Assembly (NCBI GenBank): GCA_024643425.1
Contig: JAHEMY010000008.1
Location: 1-45,918, forward strand
From: Flavobacteriaceae bacterium
GTDB lineage: Bacteria; Bacteroidota; Bacteroidia; Flavobacteriales; Flavobacteriaceae
Direction of reading: 5' to 3'
Length of the DNA: 45,918 nt
In this document: positions 17,804 through 25,976 of the stretch, piece after piece
How the letters are laid out: each line of letters starts with the position of its first letter
How positions within the stretch are numbered: position 1 is the first letter of the stretch
The notes under the pieces: generated by a model
The model's input: only the letters and a program-made list of their open reading frames with translations
Database searches by the model: none
Told to the model about the DNA's origin: nothing
Translations under genes and position numbers: made by a program

Positions 17804-18757
17804 TTAAACTTCAGTGTTTAGCACTTCTTTAATAATGTAGTTGGGTCGATCTTTTTTCGATCGAAGGATTAATTCCCCTAAAAATCCAGCTACAAAAAAC
17901 TGACTCCCCAAGATCATTGCCGTAAGCGCAATATAAAATTGGGGCCTATCGGTAAGGAGTCGTCCTTCGGGATGAATAAATAGTTTGTCGATTCCCAGGT
18001 AGAGTGCAAAGCAAAACCCAATAAAGAGCATAATGGCTCCCCAAGCACCAAATAAGTGCATTGGGCGTTTTCCAAAACGGGAAAGGAATGAAATGGTAAT
18101 CAGGTCTAAAAAGCCTCGTATAAAGCGTTCCATGCCGAATTTAGTAGTTCCATATTTTCGGGCTTGGTGTTGCACTACTTTTTCTCCAATATTTTCAAAT
18201 CCCGCGTTTTTGGCCAATACAGGAATATAGCGATGCATTTCTCCGGTTACCTCAATACTTTTTACTACATCGCTGCGATAAGCTTTTAAACCGCAATTAA
18301 AATCATGAAGTTTTACTTTGGAAGTTCGGCGTGCCGCAAAATTAAAGAGTTTGGAAGGAAGATTTTTCCCGATAACAGGATCAAATCTTTTTTTCTTCCA
18401 GCCCGAAACTAAATCAAAGCCCTCCTTGGCAATCATGTTGTAAAGCTCCGGAATTTCTTCAGGATTGTCCTGCAGATCAGCATCCATAGTGACTACCACA
18501 TGTCCTTTAGCAAGGGCAAAACCTGCATGAAGTGCTTGTGATTTTCCAAAATTCTTAAGGAACCTAATGCCACGAACATGGGCATCTTGCCGTGACAATT
18601 TTTCAATTACCTCCCATGAACCATCGGTACTTCCATCGTCGATAAATAGGATTTCATATAAAAAGTCATTGGATTGCATGACTTTTGCAATCCAATGATA
18701 CAATTCATTTAATGATTCCTCCTCGTTGAGCAAGGGGATTACGATGGAAAGATTCAT
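17804..18757 (-). CDS. GT2 glycosyltransferase, polyprenyl-phosphate type
   Basis: A 317-residue family 2 glycosyltransferase. The GT-A domain (about 1-215) has SIVIPLLNEEESL, DDGSTDGS and the DxD-type DADLQDNPEE; GLKAYRSDV follows. Two C-terminal membrane helices (about 235-260 and 272-300) match the GtrB/ArnC/dolichyl-phosphate-mannose-synthase-like group, which loads a sugar onto a polyprenyl-phosphate carrier at the inner face of the membrane. The gene starts only 4 bases after the DUF4199 gene and lies 50 bases before the mutase gene, so it belongs to the same envelope operon. The sugar donor is unknown. Confidence 0.92.
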   Translation of the reverse strand: MNLSIVIPLLNEEESLNELYHWIAKVMQSNDFLYEILFIDDGSTDGSWEVIEKLSRQDAHVRGIRFLKNFGKSQALHAGFALAKGHVVVTMDADLQDNPEEIPELYNMIAKEGFDLVSGWKKKRFDPVIGKNLPSKLFNFAARRTSKVKLHDFNCGLKAYRSDVVKSIEVTGEMHRYIPVLAKNAGFENIGEKVVQHQARKYGTTKFGMERFIRGFLDLITISFLSRFGKRPMHLFGAWGAIMLFIGFCFALYLGIDKLFIHPEGRLLTDRPQFYIALTAMILGSQFFVAGFLGELILRSKKDRPNYIIKEVLNTEV

Positions 18758-18761
18758 ACAA

Positions 18762-19289
18762 TCAATATTCTGGTCTGTTTTGTTTCATTACTAAACCTGA
18801 GATCAAAGAAACAATAAAACCTATGAAAAGGGTAAAAATTACGGCCATGGCCGACATAATTCCAGGTGTCATCATTTTTCTTGAGATGCTTAATCCCATC
18901 TCCATTTGCTCTTCCGTCATTTCAGGATTTTGTTCAATCATGTTCTGCTGAGTCATTTCCATGATCTGATTCACAAAATCGGGTTCGATAAAAGAAACAA
19001 ATACATAATTATAAACCGCCGAAACAATTCCCGCAATTAGAGAAATAGCTAGACCTACTTTAATAGCTTCCCCTAAGGAAAGAAATCCTTCATTTTCCGA
19101 TTTAAAGGCTTTTAGGCCGTAAATAATGAACAGGACCATGATTCCAATCCCTAATAGCGAAGCCCACCATGGGCGTTCCAGGTGAACTCCCATAACATAG
19201 GTAACTACCGACAATAATATAGAGGCAAGCCCTAGGAGTAGTCCATAATTTAATGCAATCTTTTTAACCGAAGCTTTTTGAGTATCCAT
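18762..19289 (-). CDS. DUF4199-family membrane protein
   Basis: A 175-residue integral membrane protein with four hydrophobic helices (about 10-33, 40-60, 75-100 and 140-168). A charged loop between helices 3 and 4 contains repeated Met/Gln/Glu (NQIMEMTQQNMIEQ). The pattern and the ENEGFLSLGEAIKVGL motif are those I associate with DUF4199 proteins, which are common in Bacteroidota and of unknown function. It is first in the minus-strand operon with the GT2 glycosyltransferase, a hint that it assists membrane glycolipid assembly; this is inference. Confidence 0.8.
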   Translation of the reverse strand: MDTQKASVKKIALNYGLLLGLASILLSVVTYVMGVHLERPWWASLLGIGIMVLFIIYGLKAFKSENEGFLSLGEAIKVGLAISLIAGIVSAVYNYVFVSFIEPDFVNQIMEMTQQNMIEQNPEMTEEQMEMGLSISRKMMTPGIMSAMAVIFTLFIGFIVSLISGLVMKQNRPEY

Positions 19290-19393
19290 AGTTTTGTATT
19301 TTTGGTTGGCCCGAAGGCAAATGATTTTGTTAGTTAGTAAACAAATGTATGAAAATGTTACGTGATATTTTTTATGAAAAAAATAGTTAAACT

Positions 19394-19424
19394 ATTGTTC
19401 ATTTATAATTATTGATTAAATTTG
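19394..19424 (+). promoter_or_regulatory. Promoter of rpmE2
   Basis: ATTG (19394-19397), 19 bases, then TAAATTTG (19417-19424): a near-perfect Bacteroidota promoter 38 bases before the L31 start codon. Confidence 0.75.
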
Positions 19425-19462
19425 CACTCTCAAAAATGAGAAGGAATTAATACGTTTTAACC

Positions 19463-19714
19463 ATGAGAAAAGGAATACACCCAGAAAATTTTAGATTGGT
19501 CGCTTTTAAAGACATGTCCAATGAAGATGTATTTTTAAGCAAATCGACTGCAGATACCAAAGAAACTATTGAAGTAGATGGTGTTGAATATCCTTTGGTA
19601 AAATTGGAAATTTCAAGAAGTTCGCACCCTTACTATACCGGTAAACACAAGTTGGTGGATACTGCGGGTAGAATTGATAAATTCAAGAACAAATATTCTA
19701 AGTTCAAGAAATAA
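19463..19714 (+). CDS. rpmE2: 50S ribosomal protein L31, type B (zinc-free)
   Basis: An 83-residue ribosomal protein beginning [20 protein letters not shown], with [13 protein letters not shown] and a basic end ([11 protein letters not shown]). It contains no cysteine, so it is the C-minus (type B) form that does not bind zinc. Many bacteria use this form as a zinc-starvation paralog; Bacteroidota commonly have it as the main L31. A consensus promoter lies upstream and a strong terminator follows, so it forms a single-gene unit. Confidence 0.97.
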   Translation: MRKGIHPENFRLVAFKDMSNEDVFLSKSTADTKETIEVDGVEYPLVKLEISRSSHPYYTGKHKLVDTAGRIDKFKNKYSKFKK

Positions 19715-19733
19715 CAAACTTTCTATATATTTT

Positions 19734-19765
19734 AAAAAGCCTCCCTTAATTCGGAGGCTTTTTCT
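19734..19765 (+). terminator. Terminator of rpmE2
   Basis: An 11-bp perfect stem AAAAAGCCTCC/GGAGGCTTTTT with an 8-base loop and a T-run. Confidence 0.92.
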
Positions 19766-19785
19766 TTTTATGCCCACGTAAATTT

Positions 19786-19799
19786 GGTTAATTTTAACC
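19786..19799. promoter_or_regulatory. Small inverted repeat in the GlmU-like gene promoter region
   Basis: GGTTAA-TT-TTAACC begins at the last base of a -7-like TAAATTTG (19779-19786) and ends 19 bases before the next start codon. This is a position where a repressor could bind. The -33 element is poor, and a 14-base AT-rich palindrome can arise by chance. Confidence 0.3.
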
Positions 19800-19818
19800 C
19801 ACACCTTTACGGACAGCT

Positions 19819-20994
19819 ATGAATTATATTCTTTTCGATGGAGCGGTTAGAAACCAGCTATTGCCTTTTACCTACACAAGACCAGTTGCCGATATTCGTA
19901 TTGGCATTCTTACCATTCGTGAAAAATGGGAGCGATATCTTGGATCGACCACAACAACAGTAACAGAAGATTATTTATCGGAACGTTGGCCTTTGGTCGA
20001 ATTAGAACATAACGTTTTAATTAATGGAAGCTTTTTACCTTCTGAACCTCTTGTAGGTCTCATAAAACAATTGAAGGAGAACCAAGCCTTGTTTTTAGAG
20101 GACGAGCCTATTGCCTTTTATTCATTGGAAGATCAGGAAGTAGATTTCGATGCATTTGAAATAATTCAATATACCCAAGACGATGTGCTTCGCATCGAAC
20201 ATACCTGGGATATTTTCAGCAAGAATCACGAGGCCATTCAACGAGACTTTACATTGCTTACCGAGGATCGCACATCTCAGGCTATTCCCGAAACTACGGT
20301 AGCATTGCATCCTGAAAGAATATTTATTGAAGAAGGAGCAAGACTGCCACTATGTTCTTTAAACGCAACCGAAGGGCCTATTTATATTGGCAAGAATGCC
20401 GAAATTATGGAAGGTTCCATGATCCGCGGACCTTTTGCGCTTTGTGAAGGAGCTACCATAAAGATGGGATCTAAAATTTATACAGGTACCACGGTGGGGC
20501 CTTTTTGTAAAGTAGGAGGTGAAGTGAACAATTCGGTCTTTTTTGCTTATTCAAGTAAAGGACACGATGGGTTTATGGGGAATTCTGTCTTGGGCGAGTG
20601 GTGCAATATTGGAGCCGATACAAATACTTCAAATCTTAAGAACAACTATGCCGAAGTACGACTATGGGACTATGAAACCGGCAGATTTGCCAGAACCGGG
20701 CTTCAGTTCTGCGGACTCATGATGGGTGATCACAGCAAATGTGGAATCAATACCATGTTCAATACCGGAACGGTCGTTGGGGTAAGTGCCAATATCTTTG
20801 GAAGTGGGTTTCCCCGAAATTTTATTCCCAGCTTTAGTTGGGGCGGTGCGGCAGGTACCATGACCTATGTTACTGCTAAAGCATTTGAAACTGCCCAAAT
20901 CGCTATGGGGAGGAGAAATATCGAATTTACAGAGGAAGATGCTAAAATCTTAGAACACGTGTTTAATGAAACCGCAAAATATCGGAAAAACTAG
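19819..20994 (+). CDS. GlmU-like sugar nucleotidyltransferase/acyltransferase homolog
   Basis: A 391-residue protein of the Bacteroidota GlmU-like family (TIGR03991 type). The N-terminal half begins MNYILFDGAVRNQLLPFTYT and resembles a nucleotidyltransferase, but it lacks the normal LAAGxGTRM pyrophosphorylase signature. The C-terminal half (about 175-350) has hexapeptide repeats of a left-handed β-helix, with GPIYIGKNAEIMEGSMIRGP and later NTGTVVGVSANIFGSG. It probably makes UDP-GlcNAc or another sugar nucleotide for peptidoglycan or LPS, the canonical GlmU job, but the activity is not proven by these motifs. No terminator is seen before the convergent gene at 21018. Confidence 0.85.
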   Translation: MNYILFDGAVRNQLLPFTYTRPVADIRIGILTIREKWERYLGSTTTTVTEDYLSERWPLVELEHNVLINGSFLPSEPLVGLIKQLKENQALFLEDEPIAFYSLEDQEVDFDAFEIIQYTQDDVLRIEHTWDIFSKNHEAIQRDFTLLTEDRTSQAIPETTVALHPERIFIEEGARLPLCSLNATEGPIYIGKNAEIMEGSMIRGPFALCEGATIKMGSKIYTGTTVGPFCKVGGEVNNSVFFAYSSKGHDGFMGNSVLGEWCNIGADTNTSNLKNNYAEVRLWDYETGRFARTGLQFCGLMMGDHSKCGINTMFNTGTVVGVSANIFGSGFPRNFIPSFSWGGAAGTMTYVTAKAFETAQIAMGRRNIEFTEEDAKILEHVFNETAKYRKN

Positions 20995-21017
20995 GGCTGT
21001 ATCGTACTTGACCGAAC

Positions 21018-22637
21018 TTATTTTGACTTTTTCACACGTTTTAGAAATAAAAAATTTTGAGGGTTAATGCCCAAGCCACTTACTTTCTTATTCACAAACC
21101 GAATGGCCTTATCATAATATAAGGGAACCACTGGGGCATCATTCATTATAATCGAATCGATTTTTGTGTACAATAATTTCCGTTCGTTAATATCGATTAC
21201 AAGTTGAGAAGCACTGTACAAACTATCGACTATTTCATTTTTGTAATGCATGTAATTGGGTCCGTGTGGAGCGAAATTCGGACTGTAAAACAGCGATAAA
21301 TAATTTTCAGCATCAGGATAATCGGCGACCCAACTTGCTCGAAATACATCGAGTTCACCACTGCTTTTCATTTGCCGAAGGGTTGAAGGAGGCATTACAT
21401 CAATGGTTACGATAATCCCTATTTTTTCGAGTTCACGTTGAACATATTCACAAATGTCGAGGTACTGGCTATTGGTTCCAATTACAATTTCCGGCGAACT
21501 GTCACCGGTTTCAGCCTTATATTGATCTACTAAGAATTTTGCTTTTTCGGGATTAAACGAATACCCTTCAATCTCATCAAAGCCCGGAAGACCTTTAGGA
21601 ATGATCCCGTGCTCGGCCGGAATTCCCATACCATTGCGCAGGTACGTTACCATTTTTTGTCGATCGAAACCATAATTCACGGCCTGCCGAAGGGCTTTTG
21701 ACTGAATCTCGGGCGTCTCTGTTCCCATAAAGAATCCTAAATATTCAGTATTTAAGTAGGGGCAGGTGATAAGGTTAGTGGTTGCTTTGTATTGTGGTTG
21801 TAGGTCGCCTTTAACGGTAAGGATTTCATCTTTATAAGAATTGTCCAAGCCCGAAATAAAATCGATCTCGCCCTGCGCAAATTGTAAAAACTCACTTTGT
21901 TTATCAGGCAAGAAGGTAATGGAGACAGCTTCCAAGTAGGGCAAAGAAACTCCTTCTTCATCCTTCTCAAAATACAATGGGTTTTTACGCAGTACTAATT
22001 TGACATTCTCTTCCCACAGTTTAAATTGAAAAGGTCCCGTGCCAATCGGATTTCTACGAAATTCGTTTCCGTAATGAAGAATCCCTTCATGTGGCACAAC
22101 AGAACAATACCTCATGGATAAGAGTCCTAAGAATGCCGGAAACGGTTGTTTTAACTGTATCACGAAGGTGGAATCGTTTTCTGCTTGAAATGACTGAACA
22201 TTTTGTAGGACCCAACTTCCGGGAGAAGCCACTTGAGGGTCGATAAGACGATTGAAACTAAATTCGAAATCGGATGCCTTGACCGCTCTGGTTTGTGCTT
22301 CACCAAAGAGTTCACTTTTGTGAAAATAAACATCGTTTCTCAGAAAAAAGCGATAGGTATTCGTACTGTCAATAATCTCCCAGGAATGGGCAATGTCAGG
22401 CTGTACATTCAACGAATCATCCAATTGAACCAGGCCGTTAAACAGTTGGTTGGTGGGCCAAATATTTTGAGGGTTGCGCGCAAATACTGGATCGAGAGAA
22501 GTGATATTGCTGTGTTCGTTGTAGCGAAAAACTAAGTGGTCACGATCCTCATTGTGTTTATTTCCGCATGAAACAAGCAGTAAAATACTGCAAAGTGCTG
22601 TTAAGAAGAATGTTATACTATAATATCGCAGGTGCAT
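21018..22637 (-). CDS. Peptide-type ABC transporter substrate-binding lipoprotein
   Basis: A 539-residue family 5 solute-binding protein (DppA/OppA fold). The start is the ATG at 22637, giving a lipoprotein leader with lipobox LLLVSC (Cys24); the longer open frame upstream runs into the next gene and is not coding. Family features include LVQLDDSLNVQPDIAHSWEI, YRFFLRNDVYFHKSE and RQAVNYGFDRQKMVTYLRNG. It would bind oligopeptides or a similar solute in the periplasm. No permease or ATPase gene is nearby, so its transporter is encoded elsewhere or it works alone. Confidence 0.9.
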   Translation of the reverse strand: MHLRYYSITFFLTALCSILLLVSCGNKHNEDRDHLVFRYNEHSNITSLDPVFARNPQNIWPTNQLFNGLVQLDDSLNVQPDIAHSWEIIDSTNTYRFFLRNDVYFHKSELFGEAQTRAVKASDFEFSFNRLIDPQVASPGSWVLQNVQSFQAENDSTFVIQLKQPFPAFLGLLSMRYCSVVPHEGILHYGNEFRRNPIGTGPFQFKLWEENVKLVLRKNPLYFEKDEEGVSLPYLEAVSITFLPDKQSEFLQFAQGEIDFISGLDNSYKDEILTVKGDLQPQYKATTNLITCPYLNTEYLGFFMGTETPEIQSKALRQAVNYGFDRQKMVTYLRNGMGIPAEHGIIPKGLPGFDEIEGYSFNPEKAKFLVDQYKAETGDSSPEIVIGTNSQYLDICEYVQRELEKIGIIVTIDVMPPSTLRQMKSSGELDVFRASWVADYPDAENYLSLFYSPNFAPHGPNYMHYKNEIVDSLYSASQLVIDINERKLLYTKIDSIIMNDAPVVPLYYDKAIRFVNKKVSGLGINPQNFLFLKRVKKSK

Positions 22638-22642
22638 AGGTT

Positions 22643-22672
22643 TTTGGGATAGGATTATAAGTTGTATTTTTG
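22643..22672 (+). promoter_or_regulatory. Promoter of mtaB
   Basis: TTTG (22643-22646), 18 bases, then TATTTTTG (22665-22672), 25 bases before the ATG of mtaB. It lies in the 60-base gap between two divergent genes. Confidence 0.65.
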
Positions 22673-22697
22673 CATCCTCGTTTGCTAAAGTACAAGA

Positions 22698-24080
22698 ATG
22701 AACGGTACAAAAAAAGTGGCTTTTTATACCTTGGGGTGTAAACTTAATTTCAGTGAGACTTCGACCATTGCTCGAGGTTTTTCTGAGGAGGGGTTTGAGC
22801 GCGTCGAATTCAATGAAAAAGCGCAGATTTACGTCATTAATACTTGTAGTGTTACCGAAAATGCCGATAAACGATTTAAATCCATTGTAAAACAAGCGCA
22901 AAAGGCAAATCCTGATGCTTTCGTGATTGCCGTAGGATGCTACGCACAATTAAAGCCTCAAGAATTGGCGGATGTAGATGGTGTAGACCTGGTATTAGGG
23001 GCAACGGAGAAATTTAAGGTAACCAGTTACTTAAACGAGTTACTCGATGCTGAACCCAAATCTCCCGGGCAATCCGGAATCATTCATAGTTGCGAGATAG
23101 AAGAAGCCGATTTTTATGTAGGTTCCTACTCGATTGGAGATCGCACACGGGCTTTTTTAAAGGTTCAAGACGGCTGTGATTATAAATGTACGTATTGTAC
23201 CATTCCTTTAGCGAGAGGGATATCGAGATCGGATACCCTTCAAAATGTTTTACAAAATGCTGCCGAGATTTCTGAAAAAGGAATCAAAGAGATTGTACTT
23301 ACGGGTGTGAACATTGGCGATTATGGAAAGGGAGAATTTGGAAATAAAAAGCATGAGCACACCTTTTTTGAACTTTGTGAAGCATTAGATGAGGTTCCGG
23401 GGATTGAACGACTTCGAATTTCATCCATCGAGCCTAATTTATTGAAAAATGAAACCATCGATTTTGTGGCTCAGTCTCGCACTTTTGTACCGCATTTTCA
23501 TATACCGCTGCAAAGCGGAAGCAACGATCTTTTGAAATTGATGCGTCGAAGGTATCTCAAAGAATTATATATAGACCGTGTGCACAGGATTAAATCAATC
23601 ATGCCCCATGCCTGTATTGGTGTTGATGTCATTGTAGGATTCCCGGGTGAAACGGAAGAACGATTTTTGGAGACCTATCATTTTTTAAATGAATTGGATA
23701 TTTCTTATTTACACGTTTTTACTTATTCGGAGCGTGACAATACCGTTGCTGCTGAAATGGAGCAAGTTGTTCCAATGAAAGTACGTCAAAAACGCAGCAA
23801 GATGTTACGCGGACTTTCAGCTAAAAAGCGACGTGCTTTCTATGAAAGTCAGTTAGGAACCAACCGTACCGTTCTATTTGAAGGTGAAAATAAAGAAGGT
23901 TACATTCACGGTTTCACTGAGAACTACGTTAAAGTAAAAGCTCCATGGAATCCGGAATTGGTCAATACCCTTCACGAAATTATGTTAGAATCTATTGATG
24001 AAGATGGTTTGGTTCGTTTTCAATTTCGAAATGAACAAGCAGCTATTAGCGACTCATTAGAGAGGCTATTTGAGCAATAG
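22698..24080 (+). CDS. mtaB: tRNA threonylcarbamoyladenosine (t6A37) methylthiotransferase
   Basis: A 460-residue radical-SAM enzyme that turns t6A37 of tRNA into ms2t6A. The N-terminal MTTase domain has its three cluster cysteines at Cys14 (YTLGCKLN), Cys50 (INTCSVTE) and Cys81 (VGCYAQ). The radical-SAM motif CDYKCTYC supplies Cys160, Cys164 and Cys167. A TRAM-like C-terminal segment contains GTNRTVLFEGENKEGYIHG. YTLGCKLNFSE and the lack of RimO-type features favour MtaB over MiaB or RimO. A good promoter lies directly upstream. Confidence 0.92.
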   Translation: MNGTKKVAFYTLGCKLNFSETSTIARGFSEEGFERVEFNEKAQIYVINTCSVTENADKRFKSIVKQAQKANPDAFVIAVGCYAQLKPQELADVDGVDLVLGATEKFKVTSYLNELLDAEPKSPGQSGIIHSCEIEEADFYVGSYSIGDRTRAFLKVQDGCDYKCTYCTIPLARGISRSDTLQNVLQNAAEISEKGIKEIVLTGVNIGDYGKGEFGNKKHEHTFFELCEALDEVPGIERLRISSIEPNLLKNETIDFVAQSRTFVPHFHIPLQSGSNDLLKLMRRRYLKELYIDRVHRIKSIMPHACIGVDVIVGFPGETEERFLETYHFLNELDISYLHVFTYSERDNTVAAEMEQVVPMKVRQKRSKMLRGLSAKKRRAFYESQLGTNRTVLFEGENKEGYIHGFTENYVKVKAPWNPELVNTLHEIMLESIDEDGLVRFQFRNEQAAISDSLERLFEQ

Positions 24081-24145
24081 CATATAACTTCAAAAAAGCT
24101 AGTTACACTAAGTCCAAGCAAAATTTAAATTGACTGAATTAAAGT

Positions 24146-24445
24146 CTATATATTGATTCCTACAGGAAGAAGGCTTTTATATTTCCTTCGATTTTTACGC
24201 ATAAATCCGGCGATTTCCGGACTTGTGGGAACTAAGCTTATCCCTCGGTTTTTAACTTCTTCAAATACCGCACGAATAAAAATATCTTGAAAGCCTTGAT
24301 CTATCATGTCTTGAGGCATTTCAAATTTGGTGAGAAATATTTTGCGGTCTTGTAAGGCGTACTCAATTCGAGCCATGTTGTCACCAACTTCTAGTTCAAA
24401 TTGTCTTAAAAATTCATTGTCGGTAATTTCAACATCTTCAATCAT
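24146..24445 (-). CDS. Small GNAT-like acetyltransferase (YjdJ/GNAT_CG type)
   Basis: A 99-residue protein that matches the short GCN5-like acetyltransferases in pattern: ARIEYALQDRKIFLTKFEMP on the β-strands, then QGFQDIFIRAVFEEVKNRGI in the CoA-binding helix, and LVPTSPEIAGFMRKNRRKY at the end. The acceptor is unknown; such small members may act on a small molecule or be mostly CoA binders. It lies 11 bases after the pirin gene on the same strand, so the two are likely co-transcribed. Confidence 0.75.
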   Translation of the reverse strand: MIEDVEITDNEFLRQFELEVGDNMARIEYALQDRKIFLTKFEMPQDMIDQGFQDIFIRAVFEEVKNRGISLVPTSPEIAGFMRKNRRKYKSLLPVGINI

Positions 24446-24456
24446 AAGAATTGCGT

Positions 24457-25173
24457 TTAATTCATTGGTACTTCTATTAACAATAGTCGGGAATCTTTGT
24501 TTACTGAAATGGTAATCTCATCGGTATCCCAAATTCCGAGGGCATCTCGGGTGTTAAGAACTTCATCATCTACGGTTGCTTGGCCTTCAATTACCAAAAG
24601 GTAAATACCATGCCCCTTTTTGTTTAATGAATAGGTCGTATTCGTATTTTCATTGAATTCACCAAGATTGAAGTAGGCTTGTTGATGAATCCAAAGTTCA
24701 TGATCTTCTGCTTCAGATTTTGGTTTTACTACCGCACTTAATTTATTTGGGGATAATAAATCGGCAATTTTTTTCTGGTCATACCGGGGAGTAACATTTT
24801 GATCTTCAGGAAAAATCCATATTTGAAATAATTTCAAAGGTTCACTAGGACTCGCATTGACTTCGCTGTGTTCAACACCACTTCCTGCACTCATTACTTG
24901 AATTTCACCGGAGGAAACCACACCTTCATTTCCCATGGAATCTTTGTGCCTCACACCACCAAATTGTGGTATCGTTACAATTTCCATATTTTGATGAGGA
25001 TGCTTACCAAATCCCATGGCCGGGGCAATGGTGTCGTCGTTCAACACTCTTAATAGCCCGAATTGAAGTCGGTTTGGGTCAAAATAATTAGCAAAACTAA
25101 AGGAATAATTAGCTTTCAACCAACCGTAATCGGCAGTACCGCGGGTTGAAGCTGGATGTAAAATCTTTTTCAT
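24457..25173 (-). CDS. Pirin-family cupin protein
   Basis: A 238-residue bicupin. The metal ligands of pirins are present in the N-terminal cupin: His58 and His60 (GFGKHPHQNMEIVTIP), His102 and Glu104 (VEHSEVN). Relatives include YhhW-type quercetinases. The physiological substrate is usually unknown, so I do not assign one. A minus-strand TATGTTTG (25186-25193) lies 12 bases upstream of the ATG and could be its -7 box. Confidence 0.9.
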   Translation of the reverse strand: MKKILHPASTRGTADYGWLKANYSFSFANYFDPNRLQFGLLRVLNDDTIAPAMGFGKHPHQNMEIVTIPQFGGVRHKDSMGNEGVVSSGEIQVMSAGSGVEHSEVNASPSEPLKLFQIWIFPEDQNVTPRYDQKKIADLLSPNKLSAVVKPKSEAEDHELWIHQQAYFNLGEFNENTNTTYSLNKKGHGIYLLVIEGQATVDDEVLNTRDALGIWDTDEITISVNKDSRLLLIEVPMN

Positions 25174-25273
25174 AGCTTTAAATCACAAACATAGGATAAC
25201 ACTATCTTTACACAGTAAAGTTACGAATTTTATAAGTTCCCCATCCTAAAAAGCTGTTAAAGACTTTAAACGT

Positions 25274-25933
25274 ATGTCGAAAGTTCCAGTGTATTTTGTA
25301 CCCGGATTGGCTGCCGGAAAGGAAATATTTAGAAATATCAACTTGCCTCAAGATCAATTTGAGGTTCATTATCTGGAATGGTTGATTCCGGAGAAGAATG
25401 AATCCATTGCCCAATATGCTCAGCGTATGGCTTCAAGAGTGACAAAGGAAAATGCCGTGCTCATTGGTGTTTCCTTCGGCGGAGTGGTGGTGCAAGAGAT
25501 GGCTTCCTTTTTAAAACTGCAACATCTTATTATCATTTCTAGTATCACATGCCGCCAACAAATGCCATTGCGTTTAAAGCTTGCCAGTACCACCAAAGCC
25601 TATAAATTAGTGCCTACAAGTTTAGCTACTACAGTGGACGATTTCACCACTTTTGCCATTGGTCCGCGCAGTAAAAAACGACTTCGTTTATACAACGAAT
25701 ACTTGTCTGTTCGAGATAAGGATTACTTAGATTGGGCTATAAAGCAAATGGTTGAATGGAAACGCGAATTGCCGGATCCTAAAGTGGTTCATATTCATGG
25801 AGATTTGGACGCCGTTTTTCCAATAAAATACATCCAACAGGCACAAATTCTTGAAGGAGGTACGCATGTAATGATTTTAAATAAAGGAAGTAAGGTGTCA
25901 AAAATGTTATTAAATATTATGTCTGCACATTAG
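25274..25933 (+). CDS. α/β-hydrolase family protein
   Basis: A 219-residue cytosolic protein with the nucleophile elbow GVSFGG (Ser67), a late acidic residue in HIHGDLDAVFP and a C-terminal histidine in GGTHVMIL. This is a complete Ser-Asp-His set for an esterase-like or thioesterase-like enzyme. No signal peptide is seen. The substrate cannot be predicted. It precedes the lytic transglycosylase gene by 43 bases on the same strand. Confidence 0.82.
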   Translation: MSKVPVYFVPGLAAGKEIFRNINLPQDQFEVHYLEWLIPEKNESIAQYAQRMASRVTKENAVLIGVSFGGVVVQEMASFLKLQHLIIISSITCRQQMPLRLKLASTTKAYKLVPTSLATTVDDFTTFAIGPRSKKRLRLYNEYLSVRDKDYLDWAIKQMVEWKRELPDPKVVHIHGDLDAVFPIKYIQQAQILEGGTHVMILNKGSKVSKMLLNIMSAH

Positions 25934-25976
25934 AAATCGGACACCGAATTCTTTATATTTAAGGAAAATTAATCTC

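Noticed and set aside
22638-22949. About 100-residue N-terminal extension of the peptide-binding lipoprotein
   Set aside because: It overlaps the start of mtaB on the other strand, and the lipoprotein leader beginning at 22637 must be the N-terminus.
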